This document shows, piece after piece, positions 15,767 to 23,864 of a stretch of DNA of 43,032 nucleotides (positions are counted from its first letter, which is position 1; each line of letters opens with the position of its first letter). The notes under the pieces were generated by a model that worked only from the letters and a program-made list of their open reading frames with translations, made no database searches and had not been told where the DNA came from. The stretch covers positions 1 through 43,032 of the forward strand of contig CACYNH010000024.1 in the NCBI GenBank assembly GCA_902775735.1, written 5' to 3'. Source of the DNA: an uncultured Erysipelotrichaceae bacterium (GTDB taxonomy: Bacteria; Bacillota_I; Bacilli_A; Erysipelotrichales; Erysipelotrichaceae). The translations under genes were made by a program, and so were the position numbers.

Positions 15767-17078
15767 AAAGGTCAGCTCCATGGAGAAAGCCGCGGAAGCC
15801 ATCCGCGATACAGACCGGAAATACGACAGCAGACGGGCCGAATATGAGTCGATCGATGAAGCGATGCAGACGCTGACCGATGAACTCAAGGCCGTCGAGG
15901 ATGAATCGAGAAAGATTCAATACCCGCAGCCGGAGGATAAAAAGATGGAAAACGACAGAACCGACGAGCTTGAATACTACTACGAGGAAGACAAGAAACG
16001 CAGAAGAGTCCCTGTTTTTGTATGGATTGTTCTGGCTCTGATCCTGATCCTTTGCGCAGTTCTGGGCGGCGCCTTCTGGTATTACAAAAACGCCCAGAAA
16101 GCCGTGCAGACAAACGGGGAGGCAGTGGTCTTTACAGTCAACCAGGGCGACACCGTTCAGGACGTCACCGAAAACCTGGCGGAAGCCGGAATCATCCGCA
16201 ACGCGAAAATGGCTTACTACTATGTGCGCGCCAACGGTCTTTCCAATATCGTCGCCGGCGACTTCAATCTTGACAAGAGCTGGGACGTCAAGACCATCTT
16301 CACATATCTCAATGATCCTCTGGCGGTCATCCAGGACAATGTCCGCTTCACAATCGTCGAAGGCGACTGGGCCAAGCATGTTGCCCAGAGCATCGCTAAC
16401 GCAACTGATCTGGAAGCGGCGGACCTGATCGCTTTATGGAACAACAAGGACTGGATCCGCTCCATCATGCCGGATTATCCTTTCCTGACTGAGGAAATCT
16501 TCAGTGACGGCGTCCGCATTTATCTGGAAGGCTATCTGACACCGGATACCTATGAAGTCAAGCGCGACTGCACCGCCGAGGAAGCCACAACGACCATCCT
16601 TGATGAAACCCTGAACATCTACAACAAATATAAGGATGACATCGCCAACAACGCCGAAGGCATGTCCATTCATGAGATTTATACACTCGCCTCAATCGTC
16701 CAGTACGAAGCCGGCACCAACAAGGAAACACAGGAGCTTGTCTCCTCCGTCTTCATCAACCGTCTGGCATGGGATTATCCGCTGCAGTCCAGCGTTACCG
16801 TTTGCTACGCGATTGACTATGACAAGAATGTCGACAACTGGACAGCCTGCGAGGTCAACACCGATTTCGACGATCCTTACAACACATACATGTATCCCGG
16901 CCTGACTCCGGGTCCGATCGAAAACCCGGGCATCGACGCTCTGGATTCCGTCCTGCACGCCCCTGAAACAGAATACTTCTTCTTCATGGCGGACGTCTGC
17001 GGCGACGGCACGGTGTACTTCGCCGAAAACGAAAATGAGCACTACGCCAATGTGGCCAAGTATCTGACATGTTATTAA
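15756..17078 (+). CDS. mltG: Endolytic peptidoglycan transglycosylase MltG
   Basis: 440 residues. It has a charged cytoplasmic N-terminus (about 1-85), one membrane helix (about 88-112, VFVWIVLALILILCAVLGGAF) and an extracytoplasmic LysM-like and YceG domain. MltG cuts nascent glycan strands and probably releases them from synthesis. The catalytic region reads LASIVQYEAG, where the conserved Glu (second position of the EKE/QKE motif) is kept. INRL and the C-terminal TPGPIENPG motif are also present. The N-terminus is uncertain: ATG codons at 15741, 15756 and 15780 are all possible, the last with AAAAGG 8 bases upstream. The gene overlaps the Nudix gene by 10 bases. Confidence 0.92.
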   Translation: MRREKVSSMEKAAEAIRDTDRKYDSRRAEYESIDEAMQTLTDELKAVEDESRKIQYPQPEDKKMENDRTDELEYYYEEDKKRRRVPVFVWIVLALILILCAVLGGAFWYYKNAQKAVQTNGEAVVFTVNQGDTVQDVTENLAEAGIIRNAKMAYYYVRANGLSNIVAGDFNLDKSWDVKTIFTYLNDPLAVIQDNVRFTIVEGDWAKHVAQSIANATDLEAADLIALWNNKDWIRSIMPDYPFLTEEIFSDGVRIYLEGYLTPDTYEVKRDCTAEEATTTILDETLNIYNKYKDDIANNAEGMSIHEIYTLASIVQYEAGTNKETQELVSSVFINRLAWDYPLQSSVTVCYAIDYDKNVDNWTACEVNTDFDDPYNTYMYPGLTPGPIENPGIDALDSVLHAPETEYFFFMADVCGDGTVYFAENENEHYANVAKYLTCY

Positions 17079-17542
17079 GCACCCAGATCTATCTCATCGA
17101 CGGCACAAAGTGGTTGATGCTGCTGAGGAACAAAAAGAAAAACGACATCAACGCCAATAAATGGATCGCCGTCGGCGGCAAGAAGGAACCCGGCGAAAGC
17201 ATTGAGGAATGCGCAATCAGGGAAACCTTCGAGGAAACCGGTCTGACCTGTGGAAGTCTGGATTATAAAGGACTTGTCCATTTCATCTATCAGGACAATA
17301 ATCCGGAAGACATTTACATCTATGTCTGCAGCACCTTCACCGGAACACTTCATGAAACAGATGAAGGGACTCTGAAGTGGATTGAGGAAAAAGATCTTAT
17401 GGATCTTGAACTGTGGGAAGGGGACAGGATCTTCATGAAAAAACTTATGGAAAGATCTGCGGAACCCTTTGAAATAACATTGCTGTATGACTCACACGGA
17501 ACCCTGCTTGAGGCAAGGGAGGAAAGGGACAATCATGACTAA
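17069..17542 (+). CDS. Nudix hydrolase, MutT/8-oxo-dGTPase-like
   Basis: 157 residues. The Nudix box G-x5-E-x7-REUxEExGU is intact ([24 protein letters not shown] at about 32-55). [10 protein letters not shown] before it resembles the bacterial MutT/NUDT1 group, which removes oxidised nucleotides, but substrate cannot be assigned from sequence. It overlaps both mltG and udk, so translation is probably coupled through all three. Confidence 0.88.
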   Translation: MLLSTQIYLIDGTKWLMLLRNKKKNDINANKWIAVGGKKEPGESIEECAIRETFEETGLTCGSLDYKGLVHFIYQDNNPEDIYIYVCSTFTGTLHETDEGTLKWIEEKDLMDLELWEGDRIFMKKLMERSAEPFEITLLYDSHGTLLEAREERDNHD

Positions 17543-18158
17543 ACCCATCATCATCGGGATCGCGGGCGGCTCCGCTTCCGGCAAAACTTCGATTTCAAGA
17601 AAGCTCAAGGACCATTTCTCGGACGTCAAATCCGTCCTGATCATCCGCCAGGACGACTATTATAAAGACCAGTCCGACAAGCCGATGGAGGAAAGGATCA
17701 AGACAAACTATGACCATCCGTTTGCCTTCGACAACGATCTGCTCATCGAGCACATCCATGAACTGGTCAGCGGCAATAAAATCGAAAAGCCGACCTATGA
17801 CTTTGTCCATCACACAAGAAGCGACGTCACCGAAACATGTTTCCCCTGCGACGTGCTGATTCTTGAAGGCCTCTTTGTTCTGGAGGATGAGCAGATCAGA
17901 TCGCTTCTTGACATGAAGATCTTCGTCGACACCGACGCCGATGTCCGCTTCATCAGAAGACTGCTGCGCGATGTCAAGGAAAGAGGAAGAGATCTCGACG
18001 GCGTCATCAGCCAGTATGTCAACACCGTCAGGGTCATGCATAACTCCTTTATCGAGCCTTCCAAAAGATACGCGGATATCATTATTCCCGAAGGCGGCGA
18101 GAACAAGGTCGCGATCGACCTGCTTACCACAAAAATCAGTAGCATCATCAATCACTGA
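17535..18158 (+). CDS. udk: Uridine kinase
   Basis: 207 residues. It phosphorylates uridine and cytidine in pyrimidine salvage. Walker A is GGSASGKTS (about 11-19). RQDDYYKD carries the substrate-binding Asp, and [25 protein letters not shown] and ILEGLFVL are further family blocks. The ATG at 17535 follows GGAAAGGGA and overlaps the Nudix stop by 8 bases. The longer frame from 17487 lacks a proper site. Confidence 0.95.
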   Translation: MTKPIIIGIAGGSASGKTSISRKLKDHFSDVKSVLIIRQDDYYKDQSDKPMEERIKTNYDHPFAFDNDLLIEHIHELVSGNKIEKPTYDFVHHTRSDVTETCFPCDVLILEGLFVLEDEQIRSLLDMKIFVDTDADVRFIRRLLRDVKERGRDLDGVISQYVNTVRVMHNSFIEPSKRYADIIIPEGGENKVAIDLLTTKISSIINH

Positions 18159-18159
18159 A

Positions 18160-18168
18160 TGCTATAAT
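18160..18168 (+). promoter_or_regulatory. Extended -10 promoter of greA
   Basis: TGC plus a perfect TATAAT (18163-18168), directly after the udk stop. No good -35 box is visible. GGAGG (about 18183-18187) and the greA ATG follow. Confidence 0.65.
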
Positions 18169-18194
18169 ACAAAACGCTTACCGGAGGTAACAAT

Positions 18195-18665
18195 ATGGCA
18201 GAAAACAAGATTTATGTCACTGAAGAAGGTCTTCAGAAACTCAAAGATGAATACCAGAACCTGGTCCATGTAGTCCGTGAGGAAGTCAAGAGCGAACTGG
18301 CGGAAGCACGTTCCCTCGGCGACCTTTCCGAAAACGCGGACTGGGACGCGGCCAGAGACAAGCAGGCACAGGTCGAATCCAGAATCGCCGAACTGGAATC
18401 CATGCTCAATCACTATGAACTGATTGACATGAAGAAGGGTGCCAAGAAGATCGTATCCATCGGCTCCACCGTCAAGCTTGAATTCCTTGATACCCAGGAA
18501 GAAGGCACATATACAATCGTCGGTTCCACCGAAGCAGACCCGCTCAACGGCAAACTCTCCAACGAAACACCGCTTGCCAAAGCGATCATGGACGCCCGCG
18601 TCGGTGACACCCGCACTGTTGAAGTCGCAAACCCGTACGAAGTCATCATCATCGAAATCAACTGA
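18195..18665 (+). CDS. greA: Transcription elongation factor GreA
   Basis: 156 residues, standard length. It rescues backtracked RNA polymerase by stimulating transcript cleavage. The N-terminal coiled coil carries the acidic tip GDLSENADWDAARDKQ, with the conserved D-x-x-E residues. The C-terminal FKBP-like domain ends in NPYEVIIIEIN. It follows udk as in Bacillus and is closed by a terminator. Confidence 0.97.
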   Translation: MAENKIYVTEEGLQKLKDEYQNLVHVVREEVKSELAEARSLGDLSENADWDAARDKQAQVESRIAELESMLNHYELIDMKKGAKKIVSIGSTVKLEFLDTQEEGTYTIVGSTEADPLNGKLSNETPLAKAIMDARVGDTRTVEVANPYEVIIIEIN

Positions 18666-18670
18666 CACTG

Positions 18671-18701
18671 AAAGAACTGGATCCGATTCAGTTCTTTTTT
18701 T
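18671..18701 (+). terminator. Terminator of greA
   Basis: AAAGAACTG (18671-18679) pairs perfectly with CAGTTCTTT (18689-18697), followed by more T. Confidence 0.92.
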
Positions 18702-18751
18702 GTGGAATCTGCGAAGAAAACGCATATATACAAGGCAGGAGGTGCGTTTAT

Positions 18752-19228
18752 ATGAAACGGATCCTTGTGGTTTTAATTCTGGCTGCCTGCGCTTTCTCCA
18801 TCCGCATGAAGCCGGTTGATTTCTCTTCACTGAACAAGGAAACCATCCGTGTCACAGTCATAGGCGCGGTTGAAAAGGAAGGGGAGTATGAAATTCCGCT
18901 GTATTCCTCCGTTCAGGATGTTCTCGATCTTTCCGGCGTAAGCACGGAAGCGGATTTAAGCACATTCAATCCGGATTCTGTACTGAAGGATCATGACATG
19001 ATTGTGATTCCGGAGAAGAAGGAAGAAGACGAAGCGGAAAGAATCTCCATCAACACCGCTGATGAAGAACAGCTGTGCACACTCAAAGGAATCGGTCCCG
19101 CCACCGCGAAGCGCATCATCGAATGGCGTGAAGAAAACGGACTGTTTCAGAATCTGGAAGACCTGATGCGGGTCAAAGGAATCGGACAGGCGACATTTGA
19201 AAAGATTAAAGATCAGATCTCGCTATGA
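18752..19228 (+). CDS. comEA: Competence protein ComEA, DNA receptor
   Basis: 158 residues. An N-terminal signal-anchor (RILVVLILAACAFSI) is followed by a short SLBB-type beta domain (TVIGAVEKEGEYEIPLYSSV) and a C-terminal helix-hairpin-helix pair (ISINTADEEQLCTLKGIGPA and LMRVKGIGQATFEKI). ComEA binds transforming DNA outside the membrane and passes it to ComEC. GGAGGTG (18737-18743) precedes the ATG. It overlaps comEC by 4 bases; comEB is absent between them. Confidence 0.92.
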   Translation: MKRILVVLILAACAFSIRMKPVDFSSLNKETIRVTVIGAVEKEGEYEIPLYSSVQDVLDLSGVSTEADLSTFNPDSVLKDHDMIVIPEKKEEDEAERISINTADEEQLCTLKGIGPATAKRIIEWREENGLFQNLEDLMRVKGIGQATFEKIKDQISL

Positions 19229-21156
19229 AAGAATTCCGCTCCAATATCCTTCTTGCGGCGCTGATGCTGTTTGTCAGACTCATCATCCCGGAAAGGTTTG
19301 TACTGCCTTACATCGTCTGCGCCTGCATTCTCTATGCGATGCGCGTTTCATACTGGTCATCACTGGTCCTGCTTCTTCTGTGTGCGTGTTCACTGATTCC
19401 GCTTCATGTAACAGGCGGCAGGATTCCGGAAACGGCCCGTGTCACTGAGGTCCATGAATCCTGGTGCATTCTTCAAAGCGGCAGAAAACAAATGCTTTTC
19501 TACTGCGACGGACCGATGCTGTATGACACGGAAATCAGCCTTGACGGGTCTCTTGAGGACATTGAATCCTCCAGAGGGTTTTTCCGTTTTGACTTTTCGA
19601 AGTATCTTTCCCGCCGGGGAATCTATAAACAATATGTCACTGATGAAGTCACTGTCAGCGGCTTCCGCAGCACGATGCGGCGTTTCCTGCAGGAGAAAAC
19701 TGAATCTTTTGAGGATCCTCTTTTAAAAGCATTTCTTTACCGCACGGTGTTCGGTATTTCCAATGATGAGCTGTTAAGCGGTTCCCTGATGCAGAGCGGC
19801 TTTTCCTTCGCCGCCGTTCTCTTTCTTCTTGAGGAACTGTTAAAACGCTTTGTCAAAGACAGACACCGGAAGATCATCTGTATTTCCTTCTGCTGTTTTC
19901 TGATTCTCTTCTACGGCCCCCGTCTTGTGCTGGTCTCTTCTCTGATCCGCCGTGCATTATCCTTTTTGAAACTGGAAAAACAGGAAACATCCGGCATCTG
20001 GATGATCGCGATGATCCTTCTCTTCCATGAAGAAGTCTTATCCGCCGCTTTTCTGATTCCTGCTGTGTTTATGGTCAGTTCTCTTGCGGAAAAGAATGAT
20101 TCATTCTTCATCCGATGGACAGGACTGGCAATGGTGCAGGGGGTTCTGTATCAGAAATTCAGTCCGCTGCAGTCTCTTTTCTTTCCTTTTTATCTGCGGA
20201 TCAACGGCTTTTTATGGCTGTATGGACTGCTTGTCATTTTCTTTCCTTTTCTTGCCTGCGGACCGCTGATCGCCATCATTTCAGAACTGACGCTGGTCAG
20301 TGAGAAGATCTGTATTCCAGGTTCTCCGATCGGGCTGGGACTGCCTTTTTTTGTGATTCTGGCATTGTCTTTTTACCGGAATGAATACGCGGCGAAGATT
20401 ATCACTGGACTGTATTTTTCCTTTCTGCTGACTGGTCTTTTCCATCCGTTTGCGGAAGTGACATTCATCAATGTCGGCCAGGGGGACTCAATCCTGATCC
20501 GCGAACCGTTCAATCTGAACAATGTGCTGATCGATACAGGCAAGCCATCACAGTACAAAGTGCTTAAGGCAATGCTGGAGGGAAAGGGAATCCGGAAGCT
20601 CGATACAATGTTCATCACCCATATGGATTCCGATCACAGCGGCAATATGGATGTGATCTCGGAAGAATACAAAGCCCGAAGGGTTATTACGGAACATGAG
20701 GGAACCACGCTCAGCGGATCGCTGGTGTTTTATGATCTCAACAGTCTGGATACCGAAGATGAAAACCGGAATTCGATTGTGCTTGTCTTTGAAATGAACG
20801 GCCTTAAGTTTGTGATGCCCGGCGACGCCGATCAGATCACAGAAGAAACCATTGTCCGCAAATACGGAAATCTTACCTGCGATGTGCTCAAGCTTTCGCA
20901 TCATGGCTCGAAAACCGGCAGCTGCGATCTGTTTCTCGATATGCTTAAGCCGGAACTGGGAATTGTCTCAGCCGGGGCCTGGCAGATTTACCATCATCCT
21001 TCCGATGAGACTGTCCAGCGGCTTTTAAAGCGCCATATCCCGTATCTGGATACTAAGGATCATGGCGACATCAGTATTGTCATGATCGGTCCGCTCTCAG
21101 TTCTGATCACTTCCGACGGAATCGTGGATGTGCTGTCATCGCCATGGCAAGGGTGA
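19225..21156 (+). CDS. comEC: ComEC/Rec2 DNA-uptake channel protein
   Basis: 643 residues, shorter than Bacillus ComEC (about 776) but with all parts. There is an N-terminal membrane segment pair, an OB-like extracellular part (about 70-140), a competence domain of several helices (about 180-400) and a C-terminal metallo-beta-lactamase-like domain. That domain starts TFINVGQGDSILIRE and contains THMDSDHSGN (about 468-477), VMPGDAD and LSHHGSKTGS. It carries single-stranded DNA across the membrane, and the C-terminal domain is thought to degrade the other strand. The metal ligands look intact, so the gene appears functional. Confidence 0.93.
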   Translation: MKEFRSNILLAALMLFVRLIIPERFVLPYIVCACILYAMRVSYWSSLVLLLLCACSLIPLHVTGGRIPETARVTEVHESWCILQSGRKQMLFYCDGPMLYDTEISLDGSLEDIESSRGFFRFDFSKYLSRRGIYKQYVTDEVTVSGFRSTMRRFLQEKTESFEDPLLKAFLYRTVFGISNDELLSGSLMQSGFSFAAVLFLLEELLKRFVKDRHRKIICISFCCFLILFYGPRLVLVSSLIRRALSFLKLEKQETSGIWMIAMILLFHEEVLSAAFLIPAVFMVSSLAEKNDSFFIRWTGLAMVQGVLYQKFSPLQSLFFPFYLRINGFLWLYGLLVIFFPFLACGPLIAIISELTLVSEKICIPGSPIGLGLPFFVILALSFYRNEYAAKIITGLYFSFLLTGLFHPFAEVTFINVGQGDSILIREPFNLNNVLIDTGKPSQYKVLKAMLEGKGIRKLDTMFITHMDSDHSGNMDVISEEYKARRVITEHEGTTLSGSLVFYDLNSLDTEDENRNSIVLVFEMNGLKFVMPGDADQITEETIVRKYGNLTCDVLKLSHHGSKTGSCDLFLDMLKPELGIVSAGAWQIYHHPSDETVQRLLKRHIPYLDTKDHGDISIVMIGPLSVLITSDGIVDVLSSPWQG

Positions 21157-21162
21157 TATAAT
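21154..21162 (+). promoter_or_regulatory. Extended -10 element directly at the holA start
   Basis: TGA followed by TATAAT (21157-21162) overlaps the comEC stop and lies only 6 bases before the holA ATG (21169). A start 7 bases after the -10 would fall on the ATG itself, giving a leaderless transcript. No -35 box is evident. Confidence 0.5.
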
Positions 21163-21168
21163 ACGTCC

Positions 21169-22185
21169 ATGAGTATTTATCTATTAAGCGGAAAAGACCT
21201 TTACCGGCAGGAAGAAGCATTGAAGCGCATCATCAGAGACACCGGCGCAGACAAAGAGCACACGGTTGTTTTTGACGCGTCGGATCCCAAAACCTTCCGC
21301 TTTGAAAGCGCAATTATGGAATGCGACACATTCTCCTTGTTTGAAGGCAGCGACCGCAAGGCCGTGATCATCAGGGAACCGTATTTCCTGAACGCCGGCT
21401 TTAAAAGCAGCGGCCGGGCTTCCAAGAAAAAAGAGGAGAAGGAAGAGGCGGATAAAGAAAAACGGCTTTCGATGCTGGAACAGTATCTGAAGCAGCCAAA
21501 TCCCGATACCGCTTTGATCTTTTACTGCCATGGCTTTGATGCCGACAGCAGGAAGAAGGAATACAAGCTGCTTGAAAAGCATGGTGCCGTCATCACCAAT
21601 TACAAGAAGATGTACGACCGTGAATTCGGCATCTATGCCGATGATGAACTGAGGAAAAACGGGCTGCAGTTAACCGCCTCCGCCAAAAGAGAGCTTCTGG
21701 CAAGAGCTGACTGTGACACGCTGCTGCTGCACAGGGCGATCGAAAAGCTTGTCCTCTATGGCGAAAAGAAATACGACCTTGAAGACATCCGCTCCCTGGT
21801 TTCGCTGAATCCGGAAGTCAATGTCTTTGCCATGAGCAATCTCTTCATCCAGGGCGACATGGCGGGAACAATCCGGGCGATGGATGAAATGCTGAAGGCG
21901 AATATCGACCACGCCTCGATGATGACCATGCTGGCAAGCAGGCTGCGCTCGCTATACTGCATGAAAAAGCTCTATGAATCAGGCATGAACCAGGATATGA
22001 TCGCCGCCCGCACAAGGCAGAAACCTTACGCCGTCAAAATGGGACTGCAGAACACTTCCGGGCGCAGCGCGAAATCACTACTGAATCTTCTGGTGCAGCT
22101 GGCAGAGCTTGACCAGGGAATCAAGTCTGGAAAGATCCTTGCCAAAGACGGCTTTGAGCAGTTTATTCTGAAGAACGGAAAATGA
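21169..22185 (+). CDS. holA: DNA polymerase III subunit delta
   Basis: 338 residues. The clamp-loader delta subunit opens the beta sliding clamp. It has the family pattern: YLLSGKDLYRQEEALKRI at the N-terminus, FSLFEGSDRKAVIIREPYFL, a central LIFYCHGFDADSRKK and a helical C-terminal domain with ALAAR-type helices. A lysine/glutamate-rich insertion occurs at about 84-97. It follows comEC as in Bacillus, but rpsT does not come next. The only Shine-Dalgarno-like sequence, AGGG at about 21150, is too far away (see promoter entry). Confidence 0.92.
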   Translation: MSIYLLSGKDLYRQEEALKRIIRDTGADKEHTVVFDASDPKTFRFESAIMECDTFSLFEGSDRKAVIIREPYFLNAGFKSSGRASKKKEEKEEADKEKRLSMLEQYLKQPNPDTALIFYCHGFDADSRKKEYKLLEKHGAVITNYKKMYDREFGIYADDELRKNGLQLTASAKRELLARADCDTLLLHRAIEKLVLYGEKKYDLEDIRSLVSLNPEVNVFAMSNLFIQGDMAGTIRAMDEMLKANIDHASMMTMLASRLRSLYCMKKLYESGMNQDMIAARTRQKPYAVKMGLQNTSGRSAKSLLNLLVQLAELDQGIKSGKILAKDGFEQFILKNGK

Positions 22186-22186
22186 T

Positions 22187-23386
22187 ATGCAGGCAATCAG
22201 AGAACTCTATAAAACAGGAAGGGGACCGAGCAGTTCCCATACACTGGCACCCGAAAGGGCATGCCGGCTTTTTACGTCCGTCTATGGGGAATTTCCTTAC
22301 TATGAGGCGGAACTCTTCGGCTCTCTTTCTTTAACCGGAAAGGGACATTATACGGACAGAATCATTCAGGAATCACTGCCCGGTAAGACAAAGGTGATCT
22401 TCTCTCTGGACTGGGAAGAAAGCTTTCCCAACGGCTTCTATTTGAGAGCCTATGATGAAACTCATGAGCTGAAACAGAAATGGACAGTCTTTTCCATCGG
22501 CGGCGGTTCACTGCAGATCAAGGAGTATCCGCTCAACTGGAATGATGAAGTCTATCACGAAAAAAGCTACCGTGAGATCCGCGCTTTACTGGAAAAGGAA
22601 GGCATTTCACTGACTGAATATGTTTACCGCCATGAGCCGGACCTGAAGGAATATCTCAACTCCATCATCGAAGCGATGACCGCCTGTGTTGACCGGGGTA
22701 TTTCAACCGAAGGCAGACTGCCCGGCAGGCTCCATATGAGCCGCACGGCAAAACAGCTTTACACCCAATCCACCGAGTCTCTTCTTGAAAACAATGACCT
22801 TCGCTTAATGGCCTACGCCTTTGCGGCAGGAGAAGAGAACGCGGCCGGCGGCAGCTGCGTCACCGCGCCGACACTCGGCGCATGCGGCGTTATGACTGCT
22901 CTGGTTTACTATTGCGCCAAGGACAGAAACATGGACCGCTCAAGGCTTTGCGACGCGCTTGCGGTGGGCGGCGTGTTCGGCAACCTGATCAAGCAGAACG
23001 CGACAATATCGGGCGCTGTGGGCGGCTGTCAGGCGGAAGTCGGCACGGCGGTTTCCATGGCCGCGGCCAGCGCCGCTTTCCTGATGGGACAGACAATTGA
23101 CCAGATTGAATATGCGGCCGAAATCGCGATGGAACACAACCTTGGCTTAACGTGCGATCCGGTCATGGGCTATGTCATGATTCCATGCATCGAAAGAAAC
23201 GCGATGGGAGTCCTGCGCGCCTTTGACGCGGCGACGCTTTCCCGCTATATGAGCAATGTCAGAAAGCATCTTGTCTCCTTTGACATGGTCGTGGAAACCA
23301 TGAAACAGACCGGCATGCAGATACCGATTGAATTAAAGGAAACAGCTGAAGGCGGTCTTGCCAGGGAGTTTACCCATGATCAGTGA
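22187..23386 (+). CDS. Single-chain L-serine dehydratase (4Fe-4S type)
   Basis: 399 residues. It deaminates L-serine to pyruvate and ammonia. The N-terminal part carries the beta-domain motif GPSSSHTLAPERA. The C-terminal part is the alpha domain with ENAAGGSCVTAPTLGACG, SGAVGGCQAEVGTA and LTCDPVMGYVMIPCIERN; three cysteines are placed to hold the iron-sulfur cluster. In Bacillus these are two proteins; here they are fused as in the enterobacterial type, but shorter (about 455 there). No ACT domain is seen. It begins 1 base after the holA stop with only a weak ribosome site, so it is probably coupled. Confidence 0.92.
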   Translation: MQAIRELYKTGRGPSSSHTLAPERACRLFTSVYGEFPYYEAELFGSLSLTGKGHYTDRIIQESLPGKTKVIFSLDWEESFPNGFYLRAYDETHELKQKWTVFSIGGGSLQIKEYPLNWNDEVYHEKSYREIRALLEKEGISLTEYVYRHEPDLKEYLNSIIEAMTACVDRGISTEGRLPGRLHMSRTAKQLYTQSTESLLENNDLRLMAYAFAAGEENAAGGSCVTAPTLGACGVMTALVYYCAKDRNMDRSRLCDALAVGGVFGNLIKQNATISGAVGGCQAEVGTAVSMAAASAAFLMGQTIDQIEYAAEIAMEHNLGLTCDPVMGYVMIPCIERNAMGVLRAFDAATLSRYMSNVRKHLVSFDMVVETMKQTGMQIPIELKETAEGGLAREFTHDQ

Positions 23387-23864
23387 GCTGCTTGTCCATC
23401 CCTTTGAGCCGCTTTATGATGAGGATTCTGAAATCCTGATCCTGGGTTCCTTTCCTTCGGTGGTTTCAAGACAGCAGAGCTTCTATTACGCCAATAAGCA
23501 GAACCGCTTCTGGCCTTTGATGGAAATCCTGTTTGAGGAAGAGATTGAAGACAGAACACAGTTCTGCCATAAACATCATATCGCCTTATGGGATGTGATT
23601 AATTCCTGCCGGATCAAAGGATCCAGCGACGCGGCGATTACAGATGTCACTGTCAATGACATTGATTCGCTCAGAAATAAAACAAAGATCAGGGCGGTTT
23701 TCACCACCGGCGGGACCGCGTCAAAGCTTTATAAGAAATACGTGAAATGCGATCTGCCGCATTATCCGCTGCCTTCGACTTCCCCGGCAAACGCGGCGAT
23801 GCGGCTCAATGATCTGTATGAAAAATACAGGATCATTCCGGAGGTACTGAATGCGCAAACCTGA
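23376..23864 (+). CDS. DNA-deoxyinosine glycosylase, UDG superfamily
   Basis: 162 residues from the ATG at 23376, which has AGGGAG (23363-23368) 7 bases upstream; an earlier in-frame start at 23358 lacks one. The pattern ILILGSFPSVVSRQQSFYYANKQNRFWPLM is that of the hypoxanthine/deoxyinosine-DNA glycosylases (UDG family 6). C-terminal PLPSTSPANAAM corresponds to the DNA-intercalation loop. It removes deaminated adenine from DNA. It overlaps both neighbours, by 11 and 14 bases. Confidence 0.85.
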   Translation: MISELLVHPFEPLYDEDSEILILGSFPSVVSRQQSFYYANKQNRFWPLMEILFEEEIEDRTQFCHKHHIALWDVINSCRIKGSSDAAITDVTVNDIDSLRNKTKIRAVFTTGGTASKLYKKYVKCDLPHYPLPSTSPANAAMRLNDLYEKYRIIPEVLNAQT

